Below, one piece after another: positions 19,283 to 28,723 of a DNA stretch of 28,723 bases (its first letter is position 1; each line of letters begins with the position of its first letter). This DNA is from Theristus sp. LFF4_11 (Eukaryota; Nematoda; Chromadorea; Monhysterida; Xyalidae), in assembly GCA_030248135.1 (NCBI GenBank), contig JASANC010001454.1:1-28723 (forward strand), given 5' to 3'. A program made the position numbers and the translations under genes. The notes below the pieces were generated by a model. That model was not told where the DNA came from. It made no database searches and saw only the letters and a program-made list of their open reading frames with translations.

Positions 19283-19705
19283 TGTAATGTCCTACTTTAG
19301 CCTTCGTGTCTGCACTCTCACACAAAGCCGGGTTTACGGTGAGCTGCTTCTGACAAAGCGCTTGACTTCCAATGCTCATCTACTTTTTTCCTAGATGCTC
19401 AACGGTTTTCTTATATTTTTGTTAAGCTATTTTTCTTTGATTTGTTCTTGTACATTATAAAAGTGTCGTGTTTTATGAGTTTAGCATGTGCCGTTCGTGC
19501 CATTTTGTCCCTCTTTATTTCTATCATCTTTCGTCGTCGTTTTAATAAAAGTAAAGTTGTTTTAATAAAAGTCGTCGTCGTTTTAATTGAGTAAAAGTAA
19601 AGTAAAAAGTAAAAAACCCAACGTCGTCCACCGGTCATCACACACAGCAGCTCGGATTGTTTCGGCAGTCTAGAGTGACCATTACATCTAAGGAGGTCCA
19701 TTTCA
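19283..19705 (+). repeat. 3' LTR
   Basis: The same 423-bp length as the left LTR with one visible mismatch, which implies a recent insertion relative to the duplication, whose introns differ by several percent. Confidence 0.9.
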
Positions 19706-19943
19706 TAAATTATACAGGGTGGTCCCGAATTATAAGCCCATTTTTTATTGTCTTTGTGCAGTAGGTACATTATACAACGTGGTCCCGAATTATAAACCCA
19801 TTTTTATTTGGCTAGAGATCATATCAATATTTATGTGGACTAAATGGAGCTGCCATTTGGTACACGTATTAGTCGTGAACGTAGAATTTTTGTTAACCAA
19901 AGTGTGCGATGGATGTTTGGTTGTCACCATTGTCACATCAGTA

Positions 19944-20389
19944 CCGTATTACCTCTAATAAACCCCCATGGGGGATTAATGCGTCAGCGACTTTTAGGGG
20001 TGGGGGTTTATTGGTGGGGGGGGGGTTATTGGTGGGGAAGGGTTTATTTACAAACAAATTCTAGGGGTGGGGTTTGTTGAAAAATGGCAAAAATACCTTG
20101 CATGGCAAGCAAGAAAGTCGCAGAAACTTCTACTTTTCACAGAGATTTCCTTTTGTAACAGCCTTTTGTAATGAAATTACCATTAACTCATCCCTTTGTG
20201 GCCTTTGGTAGCACAATTTCACCAATGTCACTGCATTCAGCCACTGAATTCGCTGGGTATGTGTTTCAAACAGGTTTCCAATTAACCCCCATGGGGGATT
20301 ATTTGGGGGGATTATTCGGAAACTTGTCGTGGGGGTGGGAGTTATTGGTGGGGGGATTAATGGTGGGGGGTTTAATGGGGGTAATACGG
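19944..20389. mobile_element. G-rich MITE copy 2 with exact empty site
   Basis: Flanked by TA on both sides. Unit 1 has CATCAGTATTGTG at 1905-1917 without the insert, so insertion followed the duplication. CCGTATTACC ends and the CCCCCATGGGGG core match 8381-8839. Confidence 0.95.
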
Positions 20390-20854
20390 TATTGTGTTTT
20401 TTTACTAATCAACGCTGAATTATGAGCGGTTGGTTGACAAACATCAAAACGCTCATGTCGTGATTCTCGATCGCACGACGACACAGCTGACACCCCGTCG
20501 ATCGTTGGTTGTGCATCGGAGAGAGTGAGGCAGCCCCCTCTGTACACCGCCGAAAGGCTGGATGCACCTTGGGAAGGTCCGACAAGGAAGCTGCATCTAG
20601 CTTGTACCGCAGCTGACGATCGAGGGGTGGATTCAAATTAGCAGCGTCAGCAAGCAATGCTTGCTATTGCTTGTTAATGCCAATAAACAAAATTTCCACT
20701 TTATAAAGTATCTACGTCTGTACTCTGTACCAAATTTCAACACAATTTGTTAACGTTTGGTGGTATGTGTCCTCAAAGCAGATGATGAAAGTATGCCCAT
20801 AATTCTGGACCACCACGCATGTAGGATTTCCTCAGCTGTTTTTTTGGTTTTCAG

Positions 20855-21024
20855 TTATCCAAAACCAGTGTGCTACCATAGCCACCGACACCTACTTTTA
20901 CAAACAGTCATGCTGGGTGTACGTGGCATCGCCAAAAGTCGAATGGGAAGCTGCTATGGACGCCTGCAATCATTTTGACACCAAAACCGGCGGTCTAGCA
21001 ATTCTGCCCGATGAAACATATTCG
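20855..21024 (+). CDS. CTLD gene B exon 2
   Basis: Identical to gene A exon 2 apart from a silent Ala change and Pro to Ser at the last codon. Retains SCW, WEAAMDACNHF and GGLAILPDET, so the first half of the CTLD is intact. Acceptor GGTTTTCAG, donor GTATTT. Confidence 0.85.
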
Positions 21025-21284
21025 GTATTTTTATCGGTTTAATTGCCAAACACTGATTGGACCGTTAATGCAAACTTGTGTCATATGGTACTGGTACTGT
21101 TGCAGATTTTTTCTCAGCATTAGCATTTATTTTACGCATTCGCAAGTGCTGTTAATAGACAGCCATTTTGGCGCAGTTTGTTTTCGGATACCTAAATTTT
21201 TGTGCAAGATATCTAAAAATTTGAGTTTAGTTGTCACACACAGGATACACAGGGCGTTTTGAAAAAAAACTGTCAAAAACTAAA

Positions 21285-21769
21285 GCCCGTTTATGCCTGA
21301 CTTATGCAGACGTACGTCGACGTATGTATGTCAGGTATGAACGGTAGCATGCAATAACACGAGACCTAAAGTGACGTGACATGCCGTACATGAATACGTC
21401 TGTATGGAACGGTACTATACAATAACACGAGACCTAAAGTGACGTGACATGCCATACATGAATACGTCTGTATGGAACGGTACTATACAATAACACGGGA
21501 TCTAAAGTGACGTGACATGCCATACATGAATACGTCTATATGGAACGGTACTATACAATAACACGGGATCTAAAGTGACGTGACATGCCATACATGAATA
21601 CGTCTGTATGGAACGGTACTATACAATAACACGAGACCTAAAGTGACGTGACATGCCATACATGAATACGTCTGTATGGAACGGTACTATACAATAACAC
21701 GGGATCTAAAGTGACGTAACGTGACGTGCCGTGCCGTGCCGTGTGCGCATACGTCAGGTATAAACGGGC
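21285..21769. mobile_element. MITE with 68-bp tandem repeat, unit 2 copy
   Basis: Same ends as 5658-6012, but the AAAGTGACGT motif recurs six times, at 21368, 21436, 21504, 21572, 21640 and 21708, exactly 68 bp apart. This is an expansion, or a contraction in unit 1, since the duplication. Confidence 0.85.
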
Positions 21770-22057
21770 CAAGGCACTCATTTTATTCTTCGTTAAAAGC
21801 AGTATTAGTCGCAGAATAGGAGTTGTGTTTTTCAAGAATGCCAAGATGAAAAAATATTTCCTAATATCATGCGCAACGGACAAAAGAACAAACAGAATGC
21901 CACGAATAACAAATTATTAATCAATTTTACGAAACACGGCCAATTTGATATAGAATTGGCCTTTCTGAAAGTCTTTTTCTTTCAGTGATTTAAACTTGGC
22001 GCGCTCCTAGCACCCTGAAAAAATGCGATATTTAATCGGACACTTTTTTCACTTTAG

Positions 22058-22161
22058 AGCGATCTGAAATCCCCACTGTACGGCGGAACCTACACTTGGG
22101 TCGCCTACAAGCGGCCGCTCGTGCCAAGTGAAGTGCCTGACCGATGGACCGGCTGGCAATG
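22058..22161 (+). CDS. CTLD gene B exon 3
   Basis: Retains TWVAYKR and VPDRWTGW with Trp to Tyr in the GGTW strand and Arg to Gln before the donor. Frame and splice sites are preserved. Confidence 0.85.
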
Positions 22162-22507
22162 GTAAACTCAACAGAAAAGCAACTGGGCACTAAACAGAAA
22201 ATTTTCAAAAAAAATGACTGTAAATGAAAAAAAAACATATGTGTGTGTAGTATGAGTATGGGTTAGATAATATGTCATATTTTTTCGCAGTTTCTCGCGC
22301 GCATGCAAATGGATTTTTAAAAAGCTATTTCATGGTGAAACATCATGTTTTTCTGACGGTCCCACACAGAACCGCACTGACATGCATTAGAAAACTGAAC
22401 AAGGGTCTGAACAAAATTGCAGGGGCTGCACAAGTATTTTTTTAAATCATGGTAGTCCAAAAAAAGGCTTCGAACTTGACGCAAAAAAAATAATCCTTCT
22501 TCTGCAG

Positions 22508-22642
22508 GTTCGAAGGTGACGGAAGAACATGGGCAATGCCATACGATTCAATTTATTGGACAGGCGCCCAGCCAGGTGGTAATAGCGCGCCATACGCACA
22601 TGTTGGATGGGGCAGTTATCTTGCTGACCTGTACGTCAATCG
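22508..22642 (+). CDS. CTLD gene B exon 4: ligand loop altered to QPG
   Basis: Open over 135 nt with the same borders as gene A exon 4. The EPN triad is replaced by QPG (22569-22577). Further replacements cluster around it: Ser to Thr just before, Asn to Gly, Ser to Gly and Ile to Ser just after, then Gly to Ala, Tyr to Trp, Gly to Ala and Gln to Leu. QPD is the galactose-type triad in known CTLDs. QPG lacks its acidic residue, so Ca2+-dependent sugar binding may be lost or changed. Confidence 0.8.
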
Positions 22643-22663
22643 GTGCAAAAGAATTAAAAAAAA

Positions 22664-22773
22664 TCATGCGGATGCGCGAACGAGCGAAGCCAGCGGACAG
22701 CGCATCACGCATTATATTGTTTGAACCTGGACCAGCGTGCGTTTTCAAAATTTACTCGCTGTCCTGCAGCAAC
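22664..22773 (+). repeat. Dispersed ~110 bp repeat, copy 3
   Basis: Same position relative to exon 4 as in unit 1 and ends at CAGCAAC, 12 bp before the Helitron end at 22786. Confidence 0.6.
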
Positions 22774-23179
22774 TATAATATACAACTAGCAAATTGACCC
22801 GTGCCTACGGCACGGTTAGCTGATAACTACAATTATTATTTTTGAGTGGATTTTCGCTTTTTGACCTATGCCAACGATCCGGACTAAAAGTGCATTGCAT
22901 TTTGATTTTGAGCTGCTTCAACCGACTGTTGTTGATTTACCATAGAAATGAACGTTCATTTTTAAAGAACTCGTATCTGTCGATGCTTCTACTTTTTGAA
23001 AATCATAGCATTTCAGTTTTTTGAAAACAGTGTTTTTTGTCAAGTATGTGATTTTGCTGATTTTATTGCTGTCGATTCAATCGTAACCTGATTTAGTCAC
23101 CGTATCACTTATTACTATGTGGTTTGGTTTATGCTGTTTCAGCATCATTCAGAGCCACAGATACTATTTTTCAACTTGC

Positions 23180-24400
23180 CAATCATTTTGATGAGAACCG
23201 CTTTTTTTAATTCAGCGTAAATATTCTTTGATCTGCAAGCAACAGTAGCAACACAATCATAACTGCATTGCCATTCAAAATATGAAAAACAATCTTTTTT
23301 AATCAGCAACAAACAACTGCCATTTAAAGTATCAAGATAAACTCTGATTTGTTACCTTCTTCAATATCGCTTAATTGTAGTTTCATTCTTTTTTTGTATT
23401 CCACTGTCATTCCCGTTTAAAGTATCAAAAATGTTCTTTGATCAGCGACAATTAACAGCCATTCCCTCAAAATATCAAAAATCAATCTTGTTTTGTTAGC
23501 TTTTCCATGTCGTCAAATGTCGTTCAACTACCATTCCTGATCAAAAAAAATTAAAAAAACGTCGTTTGATCTGGAAAAATCAACCGATACCGGTTTAAAA
23601 TATTAAAAAAAACTAAAAGCAATCTGTTTTAGTCAACTGCATTTCGCTTTCATTTCTTTTCAGTATAACAAAAACAATCTTGTATTATGATCAGCAACAA
23701 CTATCATGTTCAAAATCTTTTTGAAATCCCGTTCAAAATCAGCAGCAATCTTTCAATCTTTTTAGTCAGTTTCATTTCACTGTCATGACCGTTAAAAGTA
23801 TAATAAAATAATCTTTGATCAGCAACACTCAAATGCTATTCCCGTTCAAAATATTAAAAAATCATTCCCGTTTAAGGTTATCAAAAAACAATCTTTTGAT
23901 GATGAGCGACAATTAACAGTCATTCCCGCTCAAAGCATCAAAATCAATCTTTGCTATTCCTGTTCAAAAAAATTTAAAAAAACATGTCGTTTGATCAGCA
24001 ACAATCAGCTGATACCGGTTTAAAATATTTAAAAAAATTGAAAGCAACCTGGTTCAGTCAGCTGCATTTCGCTGTCATTTCTGTTCAGTATAATAAAAAC
24101 AATCGTGTATGATCAGCAACAGCTATCCCGTTCAAAAAAACAATCAACCTGGTTCAGTCAGCTGCATTTCGCTGTCATTTCTGTTCAGTATAATAAAAAC
24201 AATCGTGTATGATCAGCAACAGCTATCCCGTTCAAAAAAACAATCTTTTAAGCTTCTTAGTGAGTTGCATTTTACTGTCATGACGGTATGATAAAACAAT
24301 TTTTGATCAGCAACACCCAACTGCTTCGTTCAAAATTCCCGTCCAAAATATTTAAAAAACCTCTTCTGATCAGAATCATTCAACTGTTACTCTCGTTAAA
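23180..24400 (+). repeat. Degenerate internal repeats of Helitron H2
   Basis: Units carry TTTGATCAGCAACA, a CATTCCCGTTCAAAATAT segment and AAAACAATCTTT. They recur irregularly every 70-110 bp. A recent exact doubling of ~99 bp occurs at about 24044-24142 and 24143-24241. The same motifs appear in H3 near 25755 and 26040. Confidence 0.75.
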
Positions 24401-24629
24401 AAATTGATCGATTTTATGTGGACCGTTCCACTGCTTCGCCATCGATCATGGCCACATCTTTGTTGATGCTGCAATCTATATCTTGTGGAACTACAGTCTA
24501 TTTTTTGTTCAGAAACAATCAATTACTTCTTGTTAGCTATTGTAATTCGATTGAAGTTCTATCTTTTCGTGTAAAGGAGGCGGCGTAATGTTGAATGATG
24601 TGTGGAAAAGCCGCACAGCTGAAAAGATG

Positions 24630-24866
24630 TGTCGCGCCCGAACGTAGTTCGAATACTATATAAAATAAAATTATTTAGTGAGGAAAGATTCTTATTAGCT
24701 TTTTCCCAATTTTTTTTTGCACGAATCTGCCGACAGAATACATCAAGTGTCGCGCCCGAACGTAGTTCGAATACTATTTAAAATAAAATTATTTAGTGAG
24801 GAAAGATTCTTATTAGCTTTTTCCCAAATTTTTTTTGCACGAATCTGCCGACAGAATACATCAAGT
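24630..24866 (+). repeat. ~118 bp tandem duplication
   Basis: A block starting TGTCGCGCCCGAACGTAGTT and ending ACAGAATACATCAAG is present twice in tandem with very few differences. It lies inside Helitron H2. Confidence 0.9.
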
Positions 24867-25230
24867 TTCGGTGATTTCAAATTGCCGCACAGCCATAAAA
24901 AATTTTCTCTATCTTTGCGTGCAAACGCATATTGATTGGGACCCGTTTAATAAGAAAGATAATAGATTGCAAACCGCAGTAACAGCCAAATCAAAGTGGT
25001 CGATTGTTTTCATTGCATAAGAATGATGATGATTAGGACTTTTACAGAACATAGAGAGTAAAAAATTCTCATGAATCTTGAAGTAAAAATGGAGTGCAGC
25101 TAGAGATGATGATATATACATATATATATGGCAAATTCAGAATAGCTTGGCGCCAATTCAAATCGACCAAAATTGACACGCTAAGACACACACACACACG
25201 GTCTTCCTGTTTTAGTAGTATAGATAGATA

Positions 25231-27198
25231 CTAGCAAATTGACCCGTGCCTACGGCCCGGGTAAGGAATGTTTGCAATTTTGTTAATATAAGAGTGCACC
25301 CGTGGATGTTAATTTGCTACATTTATTTGCTTCTATTTTCCTGAAATTGGAAACTATTTCAGTTAGAAACGATTTTGAATCATTTTTTCATACCTATTAA
25401 ACTCGTTGATACCGAAAATTGATTGGAGCAAGTTGTTTCCATTTTATTTTCATCTCGAGAACCCCCCCCCCCGCCTGATTCATAAACACCCAAAAAAATC
25501 TTTGTTTTCAAAAGCTTTCAAACTCGATTTCGATTCTACGTCATTTTTATAATCCTGTTTCGGTAATGTCCAATCATGTTGTCAGTCATAACTAATGTCC
25601 AATCATGTTGTCAGTCATAACTAACATGATTTAGTAACCGTTGTTAATTGGCTGCGTAGACTTTGGCTAATAACCCATACCAATGATTTCACCATCGTTA
25701 AATTTTAATGTTTTAATCGTTTTTTTTTTCAAAAACACTGTTTTGCTATTTTGCATAATGTTCTTTGATCAGCAACTCAATCAAGTCGTTGCAGTTCAAA
25801 TATTTAAAAGCAACCTTTGTCAATGATCAATTGCCGTTCCCATTAAAAATATTAAAAGAAATTTTGTAGTTAATTGAATGGAAAAGACAAAAATGTAACG
25901 TTTTATAATACTCGTTTTTGAAATTCATTTTTATAACCCTGTTTTGCTAATTTCCAACCTTGTTGTCCATCATAACTAACTTGATTGGCTGTGTAGACAT
26001 GTTTCAATCAACAAAATATTGTTTTGCTATTTTGCATAATGTTGTTTGATCAGCAACTCAATCAACTGTCATTCCAGTTCAAATAATTAAAAGCAATCTA
26101 ACGATAACGATCAATTGCCGTTTCCCGTTCAAAATATGATTTTTTTTGAAGTTATTTGAATGGAAAAGACAAAAAAGTAACGTTTTGTGATGCAGGAATC
26201 GTTTTTGAAAGCGGCACATTTTTAATGAAACCCACGTATTGAAAACAAACTGAAATTCGAAATTTACAATGTTGCTGCTAAGTTTTTCTTTTGCTGCCAG
26301 TCTTTTTTTTGTACAGTGAAAGAGACGTTATTTTTTAATTCCCACTTAAACCATTGTTTTTACCCGTTTACCTTATCTGCTAATCCTTTTTGTAAAGTGA
26401 AAATGAAGGAGAAAACAAAAAACAACACCCATTTAAATAACCATGCAGTTTTAATTTTGCGCTTTTTTATTTGGCACTTTTTTATTTAAACCTGCACATT
26501 GAAAAAAATGTCAAACTTCCAAATTTCAAATTTCCAAATAAACGCTTTAAAAGCCATTTCACTTTTGCTTTCTAACAGTCGGAGCATTTTAAGTAATCAC
26601 GCACTTCATTAAAAGTCTGTTTTTTATTTCGCTGTTAATTTTTAGGCAACATAAGTTGACTTCTTTAAATATAACTTTTGTGTTTCAGAAGAAGCCAGTT
26701 CGAAGCAATAAATATCTAACTCTTACATAAGCCGAAACTTTTCAAGCAAATAATAATAAAAATGTGTTCTTGAATGCACAATATCTAACTCTTACATAAG
26801 CCGAAACTTTTCAACCAAATAATAATAAAAATGTGTTCTTGAAAGCAAAGTGCAATGTGCAAATGCAATGCCGATGTCGATGTCGTTTTGCAATCTGATT
26901 TTGCATTTCAAAAACAAACGCATAACAATCTTCGTAGCTGTTTTGTTTCAAATTTCGCTTTCGGTCATCAAGTTTTGAATATCAACAATCGCCAGTATTT
27001 GTCAATCGTATGTAAGGCTGTCGCTGATGACCAAAGAGTATCATGATGACTTCGCAGTGAAGATTGACGTTCTTGAAAAAATAATTGGCATTGATATTAA
27101 GTAAAGAGAATTGAGATTTTTTTAAATAGCAAAAATGAGCGCCAATTCAAATTGCAAAAATGTGCCACGCCATGCAGCTACTATCTTAGTATAATAGA
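25231..27198 (-). mobile_element. Non-autonomous Helitron H3
   Basis: The minus-strand 5' end is TCTATTATACTAAGATAG (from 27198). The 3' end at 25231 is CTAG preceded by the hairpin CCGGGCC-GTA-GGCACGG, which has one stem mismatch. It lies about 6 bp from the H2 5' end, so H2 and H3 are in head-to-tail order. It contains a ~70 bp tandem pair (about 26706-26845) and a 29-bp pair (about 25563-25622). Confidence 0.8.
26706..26845 (+). repeat. ~70 bp tandem duplication
   Basis: A block with AATATCTAACTCTTACATAA and AAAATGTGTTCTTGAA is repeated in tandem, nearly identical. Confidence 0.9.
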
Positions 27199-28622
27199 CT
27201 AGCCAATTGACCCGAGCGTATGTGGCTTAATCAATGCCAAGCCTTTTTGGTGAAGTAGCATTGAATTAAAAAGAAAAAACAGTAACGTTTACTGAATAAC
27301 CAATCTGAAGAAAATTTACTTTGTGCTGCCGTGAAGCCGCCTACAATACAATATTTTTTATTGTATTTAAATGAATAAAAAATGCGAAGTGTATGAGTTT
27401 GTTATTTTTACCCATTCACCCTAACCTAAGGCAAGCCTTTTTGTATATGAAGTAAGATTGAATAAAAAACATAAAAATTAACGTTTTTTAATTACCCGTT
27501 TAAAAAAGCTAATGCTTCATTTACCCGTTTACCTTAGCCAAGCCTTTTTTGTAAAGTGAAAATGCGAAATTTATGATTTTGCTATTTTTACCCGTTCACC
27601 CTGACCGTCAAGCCTTTTTGTATATGAAGTAAGATTGAATAAAAAACATAAAAATTAACGTTTTTTAATTACCCGTTTTAAAAAGCTTATGCTTCTTTTG
27701 CCCGGTTAGCCTAACATAAGCCAAGCCTTTTTTGTAAAGTGAAAATGAATAGAAGAAACAAAAACAGTGACGTTTTTAATTTATTTTTGCAGTCATTGCT
27801 TCTTTTACCCGTTTACCCTAACATAAGCCAAGCATCTTTTGTAATGTGAAAATGCGAAGTTTATGATTTTGCAATTTTTACCCGTTCACCGTAACCTAAG
27901 TCAAGCCTTTTTGTAAATGAAGTAAAATTGAATAAAAAATATAAAAATTAACGGTTTTTTCAATTACCCGTTTTAATAAGATAATGCTTCTTTTACCCGT
28001 TCACCCTAACCTAAGTCAAGCCTTTTTGCAAATGAAGTAAAATTGAATAAAAAATATAAAAATTAACGGTTTTTTCAATTATTTTCACTTTTACAAAAAA
28101 AGGGTTTGGCTTTTGTTATTTTAACCGGTAAAAGAAGCATAAGCTTTTTAAAACGGGTAATTGAAAAAAACGTTAATTTTTATATTTTTTATTCAATTTT
28201 ACTTCACTTACAAAAAGGCTTGACGGTCAGGTTGACGGTGAAAAAAATGCAAAATCATAAACTTCGCATTTTCACTTTACAAAAAAGGCTTGGCTAAGGT
28301 AAACAGGTAAAGAATGCTAAACGGGTAATTAAAAAACGTTAATTTTTATGTTTTTTATTCAATCTTACTTCACATACAAAAAGGCTTGCCTTAGGTTAGG
28401 GTGAATGGGTAAAAATAACAAACTCATAAACTTCGCATTTTTTATTCATTTAAATACAATAAAAAATATTGTATTGTAGGCGGCTTCACGGCAGCACAAA
28501 GTAAATTTTCTTCAGATTGGTTATTCAGTAAACGTTACTGTTTTTTTCTTTTTAATTCAATGCTACTTCACCAAAAAGGCTTGGCATTGATTAAGCCACA
28601 TACGCTCGGGTCAATTGGCTAG
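27199..28622. mobile_element. Palindromic Helitron-like element with two 3' ends
   Basis: A ~1.42 kb inverted repeat centred near 27910. Both outer ends read CTAG: on the minus strand at 27199 and on the plus strand at 28622, each preceded by a CGCTCGGGTCAATTGG segment related to the 3' ends of H1-H3. Arms of up to 700 bp are highly similar, less so near the centre, where copies of an ACCCGTTCACCCTAACCTAA module vary in number. The terminal hairpin is degraded compared with H1 and H2. No open frame of interest. Confidence 0.85.
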
Positions 28623-28723
28623 TCTATTATACTAAATTTACAATTTGTCTGCATGTCGTCGGCACAATTTTTCAATTTGAATTAGCGCCCATTTTTTGCT
28701 ATTTTAAAAAATTTTATCTCAAT
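28623..28723 (+). mobile_element. Helitron 5' end H5, partial
   Basis: Starts TCTATTATACTAAATTTACA directly after the CTAG at 28622. It resembles the complement of 27100-27198 (H3 5' end) at roughly 80 percent with indels. The element runs off the window. Confidence 0.65.

Larger units (their letters stand above)
17818..19705 (+). mobile_element. Young non-autonomous LTR retrotransposon
   Basis: Two 423-bp LTRs (17818-18240 and 19283-19705) start TGTAATGTCC and end CCATTTCA, the TG...CA convention. I see one difference between them (near 17952 versus 19417, C/T). A 4-bp target duplication TAAA flanks the element (17814-17817 and 19706-19709). A TGGAGGTCCCGCCGAG primer-binding-like segment follows the left LTR, and a GGGGGAGTAGGG purine tract precedes the right one. 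The 1.04 kb interior encodes no recognisable gag, protease or reverse transcriptase, so it must be mobilised by another element. Superfamily (Gypsy or BEL/Pao) undetermined. It is in intron 1 of gene B. Confidence 0.9.
17302..22642 (+). other. CTLD gene B, exons 1-4 (gene span, 3' end not found)
   Basis: A paralogue of gene A with the same four exon lengths (76, 170, 104 and 135 nt), intron phases and GT-AG borders: 17302-17377, 20855-21024, 22058-22161 and 22508-22642. All four exons are open. No exon resembling the YLCQYR exon at 12997 is visible between 22643 and the window end. Either the last exon lies beyond 28723 or the copy is truncated. Truncation would remove the cysteine that closes the CTLD and make the gene a pseudogene. 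Confidence 0.7.
16220..22775 (+). repeat. Large segmental duplication, unit 2
   Basis: Collinear with 291-7275 in the same orientation. Unit-specific insertions are the SINE-like repeat 17093-17239, the MITE plus LTR element 17576-19705 and the G-rich MITE 19944-20389. The left edge lies immediately beyond the LINE fragment and the right edge is 10 bp before a Helitron end. Confidence 0.9.
22786..25224 (-). mobile_element. Non-autonomous Helitron H2
   Basis: On the minus strand the 5' end reads A|TCTATACTACTAAAAC (from 25224). The 3' end has a perfect hairpin CCGTGCC-GTA-GGCACGG (complement of 22799-22815) then CTAG|T at 22786. The terminal ~190 bp match those of the Helitron at 11415-12765, so they are one family. 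The interior is filled with degenerate repeats around CTTTGATCAGCAACA and CCCGTTCAAAATAT. No Rep/helicase gene. Confidence 0.85.

Noticed and set aside
23180..28300. Regularly spaced repeats considered as a CRISPR-like array
   Set aside because: Repeat units are degenerate, spacing varies, spacers are not unique, and the context is eukaryotic Helitron DNA.

Overview
The window is AT-rich, intron-containing metazoan DNA. The only convincing host genes are two paralogous secreted C-type-lectin-domain (CTLD) genes split into small exons. They are embedded in transposon debris: Helitrons, mariner-like elements, MITEs, foldback elements, a young LTR element, a SINE-like repeat, a LINE fragment, satellites and microsatellites. 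The transposon mix and the divergent CTLDs suggest an invertebrate. I cannot name the species or phylum. There is no sign of prokaryotic gene organisation.

Layout. 1-290: left flank with an inverted copy of a ~110 bp repeat and an uncertain minus-strand reading frame. 291-7275: duplication unit 1, carrying CTLD gene A exons 1-4. Its introns hold two TA-inserted TIR elements (2125-3829 and ~3839-4796), a TIR/68-bp-repeat MITE (5658-6012) and a small MITE (6500-6740). 7283-12900: a mariner-like foldback element, a G-rich MITE, a ~165 bp degenerate satellite, a TIR MITE, and a Helitron (11415-12765) sitting inside another inverted repeat. 12997-13102: the last recognisable CTLD exon of gene A. 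13150-13490: GTGC-rich microsatellite. 13895-14439: a 155-bp-arm foldback. 14466-15480: ~150/175 bp tandem array. 15661-16150: minus-strand LINE fragment. 16220-22775: duplication unit 2, carrying CTLD gene B exons 1-4, with its own young LTR retrotransposon (17818-19705), MITEs and an extra SINE-like insertion. 22786-28723: a run of Helitrons ending in a palindromic element that has two Helitron-type 3' ends.

The exon phases of gene A (1, 0, 2, 2) join without a break into a signal peptide plus CTLD ending in the YLCQYR-type terminal strand. Gene B repeats exons 1-4 with the same splice sites, but no fifth exon is visible in the window. The paralogues are almost identical in exons 1-3 (7 differences in 350 nt). 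They differ strongly in exon 4, which encodes the ligand-binding loop (15 differences in 135 nt; 10 of 12 changed codons are replacements), including EPN in gene A versus QPG in gene B. Comparing the two units also gives clean empty and filled sites for several elements. These define insertion boundaries and target duplications without any database.
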